From Oryzibacter oryziterrae (GTDB lineage Bacteria > Pseudomonadota > Alphaproteobacteria > Rhizobiales > Pleomorphomonadaceae), in the NCBI RefSeq assembly GCF_021864535.1, contig NZ_JAKJIC010000030.1:1-39495 (forward strand): DNA of 39,495 nt, in the 5' to 3' direction. Every line of letters begins with the position of its first letter. Position 1 is the first letter of the stretch. Of this stretch, positions 8,734 through 17,092 are shown piece by piece. The notes under the pieces were generated by a model. The model was not told the DNA's origin, ran no database searches, and worked only from the letters and a program-made list of their open reading frames with translations. A program made the position numbers and the translations under genes.

Positions 8734-8823
8734 CCTTCTCCCCTTGTGGGAGAAGGTGCCCGGTAGGGCGGATGAGGGGTGTTGGTGCCAACGCTTAACG
8801 TCGAGCCGTCCCCCCTTCACCCG
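8734..8823. repeat. Long intergenic repeat, copy 2
   Basis: Near-identical over about 90 nt to the element beginning at 2130, in the same orientation. It starts 19 nt after the VOC-YciI stop codon. The first ~60 nt differ at only a few positions; the inverted CACCCC arm is degenerate here, so this copy is partly decayed. Confidence 0.8.
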
Positions 8824-8891
8824 GATGCCATGTATCCATCCTTTCCCTCAACGGGATAGGGATTCGTCGCCATACGAACCTCAAGTGGTCG

Positions 8892-8986
8892 TCACTCGGC
8901 TTCGGCTTTCTTCTTCTCCGCCACCTTCTCGACCAGCGGGACGCTCAGTTCCTGCATGTTGTTGAAGCTGGCTTCGAAGGAGCCGA
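8892..8986 (-). pseudogene. Remnant of the 3' end of an EF-G-like gene
   Basis: The minus strand encodes GSFEASFNNMQELSVPLVEK followed by VAEKKKAEAE and a TGA stop. This matches the extreme C-terminus of the intact EF-G-like protein encoded at 9827-11893 (GSFEASFDHLQELSGPLAQK, then VAEKKKAEAA). Nucleotide similarity starts at the stop codon and breaks off abruptly upstream of the GSF codons, after about 95 nt. The rest of the gene is absent, so this is debris of a duplication or of a second paralogue, not a functional gene. Confidence 0.8.
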
Positions 8987-8995
8987 GGTCAGTGT

Positions 8996-9160
8996 GCGCA
9001 GACGCCCGCGACGGCTGAGTCGTCCGCTGAGCTCTTTGCGGATTCTGAGCGTTGGCACCCGTTCCTTGACCTGTCGCTCCTCCGGGAATATGACGATTCC
9101 TTAGGTGATCCTGACTGGGCATCTAGCTGGGATGTCCAGTCAAGTCTCTTATTTCATTGA
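8996..9160 (+). pseudogene. Possible C-terminal fragment of an unknown gene
   Basis: A 54-codon plus-strand frame ending in TGA has protein-like composition: ELFADSERWHPFLDLSLL, then REYDDSLGDPDWASSWD. It has no credible start codon or ribosome site, and begins right where the EF-G-like remnant ends. It may be the tail of a gene whose 5' part was lost in the same rearrangement. I do not recognise the family and chance is possible. Confidence 0.25.
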
Positions 9161-9262
9161 TATTTCACCCCGCGACTCCGGTTTTACCGCCGAGGGGCCG
9201 CGAGGGAGTTGCCCGCCATGCTCCGATCATCGGCAAGACGGACGCCGAATGGAGATCGGACC

Positions 9263-9751
9263 ATGAGGATTGGCGTTTTCCTGAGTTTCACCATCGTTGC
9301 GGCTTTTCTGGCAACGCCGACGTCAGCGGCTGGCAAGACGGCGAAGTTCGTCGGTGCGCTTCAGTTCACGACGGTCAACGCGAACTGCACCGACGGGCCG
9401 GCTTCCGGCTCGATCTTCCCGAGCCGCTTCAAGCCGTTCAAGGCCAACGTCACCTCGGGGTCGAGCCTGTCGATCCTCGACAACTACGACGCCAAGGCCT
9501 ACCGCCTCGACAACAAGCTGTTCGGCTCAAGCTACGTCCGGGTCGGCTACGGCGACACCGTCTACGTCACCACGCCTGCGTCCGACGCCCCGGTCTATCT
9601 CAAGATCACCAAGTCGGTCCCGGCGATGAGTACGCTGACGTCGACAACGCCGACGGTCTATCTCGAGGGGACGATCAAGAACCCCAGTGGCCAGATCGGC
9701 CAGGAGGCGTGTGAGGCGTCCTTCACGGCGAGCTTCGTGCAGAAACACTGA
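9263..9751 (+). CDS. Small secreted protein, unknown function
   Basis: 162 residues with a clear Sec signal peptide (MRIGVFLSFTIVAAFLATPT, cleavage after SAA near residue 23). The mature part is beta-rich and Thr/Ser-rich with two cysteines (in NANCTDG and QEACEAS) that could form a disulfide. The chosen ATG has GGAG 8 nt upstream; an earlier in-frame ATG would put a hydrophilic Arg-rich stretch ahead of the signal peptide. It sits alone between EF-G-like debris and the intact EF-G-like gene, transcribed toward the latter. No family recognised. Confidence 0.75.
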   Translation: MRIGVFLSFTIVAAFLATPTSAAGKTAKFVGALQFTTVNANCTDGPASGSIFPSRFKPFKANVTSGSSLSILDNYDAKAYRLDNKLFGSSYVRVGYGDTVYVTTPASDAPVYLKITKSVPAMSTLTSTTPTVYLEGTIKNPSGQIGQEACEASFTASFVQKH

Positions 9752-9785
9752 CGGAGCCTACTGACATTGGTGTGCCGGACAGTCG

Positions 9786-9808
9786 AAGGGCGCCGCAAGG
9801 GCGCCCTT
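9786..9808. terminator. Hairpin between convergent genes
   Basis: A perfect 9-bp stem AAGGGCGCC / GGCGCCCTT with a 5-nt loop sits between the 3' ends of the secreted-protein gene and the EF-G-like gene. The stem ends in A/T pairs on both sides but no long T-tract follows, so it may serve both directions weakly. Confidence 0.55.
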
Positions 9809-9826
9809 CACGGTTGTCTGATGCGG

Positions 9827-11893
9827 TTACGCCGCTTCGGCCTTCTTCTTCTCGGCCACTTTCTGGGCGAGCGGGCCGCTCAGTTCCTGCAGGTGGTCGA
9901 AGCTGGCTTCGAAGGAGCCGACGCCGGCGGAGGCGGAGCGGAGTTCGACGATCAGCATGCCCATTTCCGACTGCGGGATCAGGGCTTCCGTCACGTCCCA
10001 ACCCGGCCAGCCCTCACGTCCGTCGAAGCCGAGCAACTGGCCGCGGCGACCGGTGACGATCTGGTTGACGCGCGCGGTGGCCTCGCTCGGGCTGAAGAAG
10101 CGCACCTTCAGGATGGGCTCCAGCAGCGCCGGCGAGCACTTGGGCAAGCCTTCCCGCATGCCGATGCCGGCGGCGGTCTTGAAGGCTTGGTCCGAACTGT
10201 CGACGGTGTGATAGGAGCCGTCGGTCAGCGTCACCTTGACCCCCACGAGTGGGAAGCCAAGGGCGCCGGCCTTCAGGCTTTCGACGATCCCCTCCTCGAT
10301 GGCACTGAAGAAATTGCGCGGAACGGCACCGCCCGTGACGGTCTCCGCGAAGGTGAATCCAATCTCGCGATCCTGCGGCTCGATGGTCAGCACCACGTCG
10401 CCGAACTGGCCGTGACCGCCGGACTGCTTCTTGTGGCGGCCGCGCACGCTGGTCGAGCTGCGGATGGTTTCCTTGTAGGGAATGCCCGGCTCGGAGGTGA
10501 CGACGGCCACGCCGTAGCGCGCCAGCAGGCGTTCGAGGATGACGCGCACGTGCATCTCTCCCTGCCCTTCGAGGCGCGTTTCCGCCATGTCGCCGTCCTG
10601 CACGATGATCAGCGACGGGTCTTCCTCGGCGAGGCGGGCGAGCGACGTGGACAGCTTCACGTCGTCCTTGGCGTCCTTGGGGGCCACCACCAGGCTCATC
10701 ACCGGCTTGGGCGGATCGAGCGGTGCCAGTGCCGCCGGCGCGGCCTTGCCGGTGGAGAGCGTCGAACCCGTCTGCGCCGGCTCGACCTTGCCGAGGCCGA
10801 CCGTGGCGCCGGGGCCCGCGTCGGCGATCTTGACGAGATCCTTTGCCCCGAGCGCATAGAGGCCGGAGACGCGACCGGTTGCACCGCTGTCCGCGATGAC
10901 GGCGATGCCGTCGGTCAGCTTGCCCGAGAGCACGCGGGCGACGGATAGCTTGCCGGCATGGGAGGTTTGGATGGTCTTGACCACCTGCACCACCGCGTCG
11001 CCATTGGCCTTGAGGCCGAGGCGTGCCCGGGTCTCGTCGATGCCGCCAGCTTCATGGCGCAGGGCCTTCAGGAGCCGGGTGATGCCGTTGCCGCGTTCGG
11101 CCGAACCGATGAACACCGGCATGATCAGGCCGTCGCGCATCTCGCGGGCGAGATCGTCGAACACTTCGTCGCGCGGCGGCGCCACGTCGGTGAGCAGTTC
11201 CTCCATCAGATGGTCGTCATAGTCGGCCACGCGTTCGAGCATTTCGTAGCGCGCCGAGACTTCTTCGGCGGCCAGCTCGCTCGGAATCGCGATCACCTTG
11301 CTTTCGGCATGCGGCTGGTAGACCAGCGCCCGCTCGAGCGCCAGATCGATGGTGCCGATAGCGGCGCCGTCCTTCCAGATCGGGATCTGGCGCAGCACCA
11401 TGGGCACGGACGAGGCCGCCTGCATCAGGCTCAGCGTGTCGCGCAGGGAGGCGTCGGCCTTGTCGATCTTGTTGAGGAACAGGATGTGCGGCACGTTCAG
11501 TGCCTCGAGCCGCTTCAACGTCAGCTGAAGGGCGGGAATCTTCTTGTCGTCCGCCTCGCACACCACAATGGCGACGTCGACGACAGGCAGGATCGGGTCC
11601 ATTTCGAAATTGAACTCAACCGATCCCGGGCAATCGAGAAATGTATAGCTCTCCCCCAGAAACTGCGCTTCGGTGATGTTGACTTCGACGCCCATGCCAT
11701 GGGCGCGTGCTTCCTTGGATTTGTCACCTACGCTGGTGCCGGCAGCCACGCTGCCCGCCTTCGCTATTGCCCCCGTCCGTTCCAGTATGGCCTCGAGAAG
11801 CGTGGTCTTGCCGCTTCCATGAGGGCCCACGATGGCAACGCAACGAGGGCCCGACGCTCTGCCCGAGACAGCTCTTCCAGATGTGGTTGACAT
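9827..11893 (-). CDS. EF-G-like GTPase (EF-G2 type)
   Basis: 688-residue translation-factor-like GTPase: G domain (P-loop GPHGSGKT at 23-30, NKID at 141-144), domain II, domain III, domain IV (GRHKKQSGGHGQFGDV and SYHTVDSSDQAFKTA blocks) and domain V. It matches the EF-G-like subfamily found beside canonical fusA in many bacteria and is shorter than EF-G (about 700) with a divergent switch region. In the G3 motif DCPGS the histidine that activates water in EF-G/EF-Tu (DTPGH) is Ser91, so GTP hydrolysis or ribosome coupling may be altered. A strong GGAGGT precedes the ATG. A 10-bp hairpin (11939-11966) lies in the leader. The cellular role is not established; it is not the main fusA, which normally sits in the str operon. 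Confidence 0.9.
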   Translation of the reverse strand: MSTTSGRAVSGRASGPRCVAIVGPHGSGKTTLLEAILERTGAIAKAGSVAAGTSVGDKSKEARAHGMGVEVNITEAQFLGESYTFLDCPGSVEFNFEMDPILPVVDVAIVVCEADDKKIPALQLTLKRLEALNVPHILFLNKIDKADASLRDTLSLMQAASSVPMVLRQIPIWKDGAAIGTIDLALERALVYQPHAESKVIAIPSELAAEEVSARYEMLERVADYDDHLMEELLTDVAPPRDEVFDDLAREMRDGLIMPVFIGSAERGNGITRLLKALRHEAGGIDETRARLGLKANGDAVVQVVKTIQTSHAGKLSVARVLSGKLTDGIAVIADSGATGRVSGLYALGAKDLVKIADAGPGATVGLGKVEPAQTGSTLSTGKAAPAALAPLDPPKPVMSLVVAPKDAKDDVKLSTSLARLAEEDPSLIIVQDGDMAETRLEGQGEMHVRVILERLLARYGVAVVTSEPGIPYKETIRSSTSVRGRHKKQSGGHGQFGDVVLTIEPQDREIGFTFAETVTGGAVPRNFFSAIEEGIVESLKAGALGFPLVGVKVTLTDGSYHTVDSSDQAFKTAAGIGMREGLPKCSPALLEPILKVRFFSPSEATARVNQIVTGRRGQLLGFDGREGWPGWDVTEALIPQSEMGMLIVELRSASAGVGSFEASFDHLQELSGPLAQKVAEKKKAEAA

Positions 11894-12212
11894 GGCTGAC
11901 CTCCAGAATGTTCATATTATGTTCTGTGTTGTCCAATTCCGCAGCCCCCTTATTTCGGGACTGCGGCTGGGACCGCCTGGGTACGGACGCGTGCCAAACC
12001 GTCCGTAAATGGCAGCTTCTTCCTGTTTCGCCGGCTTGGCAAGATGGTCCGCAAAAGGGCGGATGAGGAGGCTCTGAAACCTTGCCGTCAACCATCGGGA
12101 AAGCATGGTTCAACATTTGCCGTCGTGCAGGGTGCGACGTTGACGCGACATTATCGTCTGCCGCGGAAGCTGGTCGGCAACGCCACGGGCAACGGGCCAT
12201 TCGCCTTCGACC

Positions 12213-12347
12213 ATGAAATTCCTGATGCAGCTCCTCATCACCGCCGGCATCGGCATCTACCTGCTGGGCAAGGCCTCGGCGGCGGACGTGCCGCATCCTG
12301 TCGGTCCGGAACTCCCAGATTTTCCGGCGGCGATAGCCTCGCGCTAG
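12213..12347 (+). CDS. Possible 44-residue membrane or secreted peptide
   Basis: Reads MKFLMQLLITAGIGIYLLGK followed by ASAADVPHP and a Pro-rich acidic tail to TAG. A hydrophobic N-terminus with an ASA-A site fits a signal peptide or single membrane span. No clear Shine-Dalgarno is visible, and no family is recognised. It is the only stretch in this gap with gene-like features. Confidence 0.35.
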   Translation: MKFLMQLLITAGIGIYLLGKASAADVPHPVGPELPDFPAAIASR

Positions 12348-12373
12348 ACTGATTGCCCACCGCATCCCTGACC

Positions 12374-12405
12374 GCAAAAGCAAAATGCCGCCCTTTGGGG
12401 GCGGC
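12374..12405 (-). terminator. Terminator of the FAD-GcvT dehydrogenase gene
   Basis: On the minus strand GCCGCCC..GGGCGGC (7-bp stem, 5-nt loop) is followed by a T-rich run (ATTTTGCTTTTG). It lies 33 nt beyond the stop codon. Confidence 0.75.
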
Positions 12406-12437
12406 ACTTGATTGGCAGTTGCGCTGATCGCGAAGGA

Positions 12438-14999
12438 TCAGCTACGCGGCTTTAGGTTCTCGGGATCGTAGAGTGCCTTGTAGCCGACGCCGGTGATTTC
12501 GGCGGGGAAGACGCTGTCGAAATACTGGACCTCGAGCTTGCGGCCTTCCTGGGCGAAGGCGTGCGGGATGTAGGCCAGCGCGATGTTCTTGCCGACCGAC
12601 GGCCCGAAGGCGATCGAGGTGGTGAAGGAGCGGCGACCGAGTTCGTCGACCAGCGTTTCGCCCGTGGCCGGATCGATCACCGGCAGCACGCCGACCGGAT
12701 AGCGGGTGACGCCGTTCACGTCGACCGTGTCGGTCAGCACGAGCGTGCAGAGCATGGCCGGCTGATGATCGCGGGCGCGGTACTCAAGGTGCTTGGCCTT
12801 GCCGCAGAAGTCGGCTTCCTTGACCTTGGGACGGGCCAGATCGGCTTCGAGCAGGTTATACTCGGTGAGAAGGTCGGCGTTCTGCAGGCGCAGGCTCTTT
12901 TCCATGCGGCGGCTGTTGGCATAGGTCTCGATGCCCACAGCGATGGCGCCGGTGGAGCGCAGCGCATCCCAGACGGCGAGGCCGTCCTCATAGGCCATGT
13001 GCAGTTCCCAGCCCTGCTCGCCCACATAGGAGATGCGGAAGGCCGAGACGTTCTTGCCGGCGATCCTGATCGGCTTGATGGCGGCGAAGGGGAAGTTGGC
13101 GGCTTCGAGGCCGGCGGGATCTTCCACCACGGTCTGCAGCTTCACGCGGGCGTTGGGGCCCCAGAAGCCGATGGTGACATACTTCTCGGTCACGTTGGTG
13201 ACGGTGACGTTGAAGCCCTTATCCTCGGCCGTGCGCTTGATGTAGTTGTAGTCGCGCATGCCGGCGTCGGCGCCGTCGACGATGCGGCAACGATCGGCCA
13301 TGCGGAACACCGTCAGGTCGGCGCGCACCATGCCCTCTTCATCGAGGAAGTGGGTGTAAATGCCCTTGCCGATGTTGGCGTCACCGCCGATCTTGGCCGC
13401 GCAGAGCCATTCCAGCAGCTCCACATGGTCAGGGCCTTCGACGTCGATGATGGCGAAGTGCGACAGGTTGATGATGCCGGCATCCTCGCTCATGGCCAGT
13501 TGCTCGGCGTTGGAGACGCGCCAGAAGTGGCGGTTGTCCCACTCGTTGGCACGCACCGGCACGCGGTCGCCATACTTGGCCAGAAGATGCTCGTTGGCGG
13601 CGTAGCCGTGGGCGCGTTCCCAGCCGCCCAGCTCCATGAAGTAGCCGCCGAGCTCCTGCTCGCGCTCGTAGAAGGGCGAGTGACGGATGTTGCGCCCGGT
13701 GCCGAAGGGCTCGCGCGGATGCACGCCCGGCGTATAGACCTTGCAGGCCGCCTCGCGGCAGCGGCTCTCGATGATGTCTTCCTTCAGCTGATGCGGATAG
13801 AAGCGCGAATAGTCGATCTTGGCGTGGTCGATGGCGGTGCGCCCGTCGGTCATCCAGTCGGCGACCAGCTTGCCATAGGCCGGACCGTCCTTGACCCAGA
13901 TGGCGACGCAATACCAAAGGCCGCGCACCTTCTGGCTCTCACCCACCGACGGGCCGCCGTCGGAGGTGACCTGCAGCAGGCCGTTGAAGGAATGGCCTTC
14001 GTTATAGCCGATCTCGCCGAGGATGGGCGTCAGCTCCATGGCACGCTCGAGCGGGCCGATGATCTGTTCCATGTCGAGGTCGCGCTGCGAGGGCGACAGG
14101 CGCGCCTCGTGCTTTTCGAGGATTTCGCGCGGATGGCACAAGCGCGGCTCGTGCTCCTCGTAATAGCCCCACTCGATCTGGCCGCCCTCGGCGGTCTTCG
14201 GATCGCCGGTGTCGCGCATATAGGCCGAGTTGCCCTGGTCGCGCAGCAGCGGCCAGCCGATTTCCTTGCCGGTGCCGGCAAACTCGTTATACGGCCCGAA
14301 GAAGGTCAGCGGATGGTCGATCGGCATGACCGGCAGGTCCTCGCCGGCCAGTTCCGCGGTGAGGCGGCCCCAGATGCCGGTGCAGACCACCACATAGTCG
14401 GCCATGATGGTGCCGCGATGGGTGACGACGCCCTTGATGCGGCCGTTCTCGATCACCAGCGACTGCACGGGCGTGTTGGCGAAGGCGGTAAGCTTGCCGG
14501 TCTTCTCGGCCTGATCGACCAGCTTGCCGACCACGGTCTGCGAGCGCGGGATGACGAGGCCGGCATCCGGGTCCCACATGCCGCCCTGCACCACGCTTTC
14601 CTCGATCAAGGGGAACTTCTCCTTGATCTCGGCGGGGGTGACGAGGCTGACGCGCGTGCCAAAGGCCTTGCCCGAGGCGACCTTGCGCTTGATCTCGTCC
14701 ATGCGGTCGTCGTCGCCGACGCGGGCAACCTCAAGGCCGCCGACGCGGGCGTAGTGGCCCATCTTCTCGTAGAAATCGATGGAATACTGGGTGGTCCACA
14801 CCGACAGGAAGTCATGGCTGGTGGTGTAGCAGAAGTCGGAGGCGTGCGCCGTCGAGCCGATGTCCGTCGGGATGCCCGACTTGTCGATGCCGACGATGTC
14901 GTCCCAACCGCGCTCGATCAGATGGTGCGCCACCGAAGCGCCCACGATGCCCCCGAGCCCGATGATGACGACCTTCGCCTTCTGGGGAAATTCTGCCAT
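12438..14999 (-). CDS. Dimethylglycine/sarcosine dehydrogenase-type FAD-GcvT fusion
   Basis: 853 residues in two halves. Residues 1-~400 are a DAO-type FAD oxidoreductase: nucleotide-binding VVIIGLGGIVGASVAHHL and GSTAHAS, where His52 matches the histidine that carries covalent FAD in DMGDH-family enzymes. Residues ~425-850 are GcvT-type folate-binding domains (N-terminal domain with NEWDNRHFWRVSNAEQ; SYVGEQGWELHM is the GcvT signature). The family oxidatively demethylates N-methylated glycines and passes the one-carbon unit to tetrahydrofolate. The first Gly of the usual GGGIVG is Leu here. The substrate cannot be fixed from sequence: dimethylglycine, sarcosine or a related methylamine are options. 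GAGGG lies about 9 nt before the ATG. It appears monocistronic, divergent from the kinase gene. Confidence 0.88.
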   Translation of the reverse strand: MAEFPQKAKVVIIGLGGIVGASVAHHLIERGWDDIVGIDKSGIPTDIGSTAHASDFCYTTSHDFLSVWTTQYSIDFYEKMGHYARVGGLEVARVGDDDRMDEIKRKVASGKAFGTRVSLVTPAEIKEKFPLIEESVVQGGMWDPDAGLVIPRSQTVVGKLVDQAEKTGKLTAFANTPVQSLVIENGRIKGVVTHRGTIMADYVVVCTGIWGRLTAELAGEDLPVMPIDHPLTFFGPYNEFAGTGKEIGWPLLRDQGNSAYMRDTGDPKTAEGGQIEWGYYEEHEPRLCHPREILEKHEARLSPSQRDLDMEQIIGPLERAMELTPILGEIGYNEGHSFNGLLQVTSDGGPSVGESQKVRGLWYCVAIWVKDGPAYGKLVADWMTDGRTAIDHAKIDYSRFYPHQLKEDIIESRCREAACKVYTPGVHPREPFGTGRNIRHSPFYEREQELGGYFMELGGWERAHGYAANEHLLAKYGDRVPVRANEWDNRHFWRVSNAEQLAMSEDAGIINLSHFAIIDVEGPDHVELLEWLCAAKIGGDANIGKGIYTHFLDEEGMVRADLTVFRMADRCRIVDGADAGMRDYNYIKRTAEDKGFNVTVTNVTEKYVTIGFWGPNARVKLQTVVEDPAGLEAANFPFAAIKPIRIAGKNVSAFRISYVGEQGWELHMAYEDGLAVWDALRSTGAIAVGIETYANSRRMEKSLRLQNADLLTEYNLLEADLARPKVKEADFCGKAKHLEYRARDHQPAMLCTLVLTDTVDVNGVTRYPVGVLPVIDPATGETLVDELGRRSFTTSIAFGPSVGKNIALAYIPHAFAQEGRKLEVQYFDSVFPAEITGVGYKALYDPENLKPRS

Positions 15000-15287
15000 G
15001 ACCCTGCACCCTCTTGTTTTGCAGTTATTGTCGCGAGCTTAGAGGCGCCCCTTCCGACCGTCTTGAAGGATTCCGACATATCCGGCGCGCGCTTTGACCG
15101 GACAATTCCCGGTTTCCCGGCGATCCCGCGGATTTCAGGGCTTGAAGATGGGCGACACGCTGTCACGGGTGAAGGTTCTGCAAGGGCGATGTCAATGGGG
15201 GAGAAACCCTTAGGCGTGGCGGATTAACAAGGCGCGGCGTTGCGGCTAAGGTCGGCGTCCGGAACAAGCCAAAGCGCGAAAGACGTC

Positions 15288-15920
15288 ATGACCCAGGAAA
15301 TCACCGCCGCCGACCTCGCCCGTCATCTTCTTGCCCTTGCGCCCCAACGCCGCGTGATGGCGGCCATCGCCGGGGCGCCGGCGTCCGGCAAGTCGACGCT
15401 CGCCGAAGCGCTGGTCGATGCCCTCAATGCTGCCGAACCGGGGTCTGCCGCGCTGATGCCCATGGACGGCTATCACTATGACGATCTCTATCTGATCCCG
15501 GCCGGTCTGCGCCCGCGCAAGGGGGCTCCGGAAACCTTCGACGTCGGCGGCTTGCGCCACACGATCGAGCGTCTCAGGAAGAATGACGAGGCGCATGTGG
15601 CGGTGCCGGTGTTCGACCGCGACATCGAGATCGCCCGCGCCGGCGCGCGGCTGATCCCCTCGTCGATCCGCATCATCGTCTGCGAGGGCAACTATCTGCT
15701 GCTCGACCGGCCGGGCTGGCGCGATCTGAAGCCGCTGTTCGATGTGACGGTGGCCGTGGAGGTGCCGGAGGCCGAGTTGCGCGCCCGCTTGACGCGGCGC
15801 TGGCAGGGCTATGACCTGCCGGCCGAGGAAGTGCGCCGCCGTGTGGACGAGAACGATATGCCCAACGGGCTGGTGGTGATGGCCGAGAGCGCGCCGGCCG
15901 ACTATCGCCTGCGCAGTTGA
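15288..15920 (+). CDS. P-loop nucleoside/carbohydrate kinase (FrcK/YggC-like)
   Basis: 210-residue kinase with Walker A GAPASGKS (29-36), MDGYHYDD for substrate contact, RKGAPETFDVGG, and VCEGNYLLL as the Walker B-like segment. These blocks are typical of the uridine/pantothenate-kinase-like group that includes YggC and FrcK (PRK09270 type). Substrate uncertain. A TTG start 48 nt upstream would add a poorly conserved leader; the ATG before TQEITAADL gives the normal length, though its ribosome site is weak. Shares a 288-nt divergent promoter region with the FAD-GcvT gene. Confidence 0.82.
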   Translation: MTQEITAADLARHLLALAPQRRVMAAIAGAPASGKSTLAEALVDALNAAEPGSAALMPMDGYHYDDLYLIPAGLRPRKGAPETFDVGGLRHTIERLRKNDEAHVAVPVFDRDIEIARAGARLIPSSIRIIVCEGNYLLLDRPGWRDLKPLFDVTVAVEVPEAELRARLTRRWQGYDLPAEEVRRRVDENDMPNGLVVMAESAPADYRLRS

Positions 15921-15928
15921 CGGCAAGC

Positions 15929-15959
15929 AAAAACGGCGGCCCAAGGGATGGAGCCGCCG
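15929..15959 (-). terminator. Terminator of ilvE (also faces the kinase gene)
   Basis: Stem CGGCGGC / GCCGCCG (7 bp, 12-nt loop). On the minus strand the stem is followed by TTTTTGC, a good terminator tail for the aminotransferase gene; the plus-strand side lacks a T-tract. Confidence 0.75.
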
Positions 15960-15988
15960 CTTGCATTTCCGTTTCGGTCTGACCGGTC

Positions 15989-17092
15989 TCAGATGCCGGC
16001 GAGCTCGCGCACCCAGCCGTGGCTGTCGTTGGTGGCACCGCGCTGGATCGAGGTCAGCGCTTCGCGCAGGCGAGTGGTGACCGGGCCGTTTTCGCGATTG
16101 TTGATGACGAACTCGCCGGTGGAGAACTTCACCGATCCGATGGCGGCCACCACGGCGGCCGTACCGCAGGCGAAGGCTTCCTTGAGGCGACCGCTGGCCA
16201 CATCGGCCTGCCACTGGTCGAAGGCATAGGGCTCTTCGCGGACGTTGAGGCCCTGCTCGCGCGCCAGTTCGATCAGCGACTTGCGGGTGATGCCCGGCAG
16301 GATGCTGCCGCCGAGCGGCGGGGTGACGATGGAACCGTCGTCCATCACGAAGAAGACGTTCATGCCGCCCAGTTCCTCGACCCAGCGATGCTCGGCGGCA
16401 TCGAGGAAGACCACCTGGTCGCAGCCGTTGGCATAGGCTTCGGCCTGGGCCACCAGGCTGGCGGCATAGTTGCCGGCGCACTTGACGTCACCGGTGCCGC
16501 CGGGCGCGGCGCGGGTGTACTTCTCCGACACCCAGATGTTCACCGGCTTGGCGCCGCCCTTGAAATAGGGGCCGACCGGCGAGGCGATCACGCTGAAGAT
16601 CACTTCGGTGGACGGGCGAACACCGAGGAAGCTCTCGGAGGCGAACATGAAGGGGCGCAGATAAAGGCTGCCCTCGCCCGATGGAATCCACTTGGCGTCG
16701 GTACGCACCAGCTGTTCAACGGCGGCGAGGAAGTCGGCCTCCGGCAGCTCGGGCAGCGCCAGACGACGGGCGGAATCGTTGAAGCGGCGGGCATTCTCGT
16801 CAGGACGGAACAGCACGGCGCGGCCGTCGGCGGTGCGATAGGCCTTCATGCCCTCGAAGATCGCCTGGGCGTAATGCAACACGCTGGCGGCGGGATCCAT
16901 GGCGAAAGCCTCACGCGCCTTGATCTCGGCCGAGTGCCAACCCTTGCCCTTGCTCCAGCGAATGATCGCCATGTGATCGGAGAAGAGTGTGCCGAAGCCC
17001 AGATTCTTGAAGGCTTCAAGGCGTTCGGCTTCCGGCATCGGATTGGCGTTCGGCTTGACATCGAACTGCAACGACGAGGTGTTGGTCTGCAT
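15989..17092 (-). CDS. ilvE: Branched-chain amino acid aminotransferase
   Basis: PLP fold-type IV transaminase interconverting leucine, isoleucine and valine with their 2-oxo acids. 367 residues from the chosen ATG (MQTNTSSLQF). The PLP lysine is Lys204 in GTGDVKCAGNYAAS; LHYAQAIFEGMKAYR, RPFMFASE, and CGTAAVVAAIGSV are class blocks. SPVGPYFKGG and the overall length fit the longer, eukaryote-like BCAT group rather than the ~310-residue E. coli IlvE. An upstream extension of the frame encodes Cys/Arg-rich non-conserved sequence, so I reject it. Single gene with its own terminator. Confidence 0.95.
   Translation of the reverse strand: MQTNTSSLQFDVKPNANPMPEAERLEAFKNLGFGTLFSDHMAIIRWSKGKGWHSAEIKAREAFAMDPAASVLHYAQAIFEGMKAYRTADGRAVLFRPDENARRFNDSARRLALPELPEADFLAAVEQLVRTDAKWIPSGEGSLYLRPFMFASESFLGVRPSTEVIFSVIASPVGPYFKGGAKPVNIWVSEKYTRAAPGGTGDVKCAGNYAASLVAQAEAYANGCDQVVFLDAAEHRWVEELGGMNVFFVMDDGSIVTPPLGGSILPGITRKSLIELAREQGLNVREEPYAFDQWQADVASGRLKEAFACGTAAVVAAIGSVKFSTGEFVINNRENGPVTTRLREALTSIQRGATNDSHGWVRELAGI

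Larger units (their letters stand above)
11894..12437. other. Intergenic region between EF-G-like and dehydrogenase genes
   Basis: Contains the EF-G-like leader with a hairpin (CCGCAG..CTGCGG, 11939-11966), a possible 44-codon plus-strand ORF and a minus-strand terminator, listed separately. The stretch 11967-12212 shows nothing I can name. Confidence 0.5.

Noticed and set aside
12561-15227. 888-codon open frame antisense to the FAD-GcvT gene
   Set aside because: Same effect: the sense frame has complete domain motifs, the antisense frame none.
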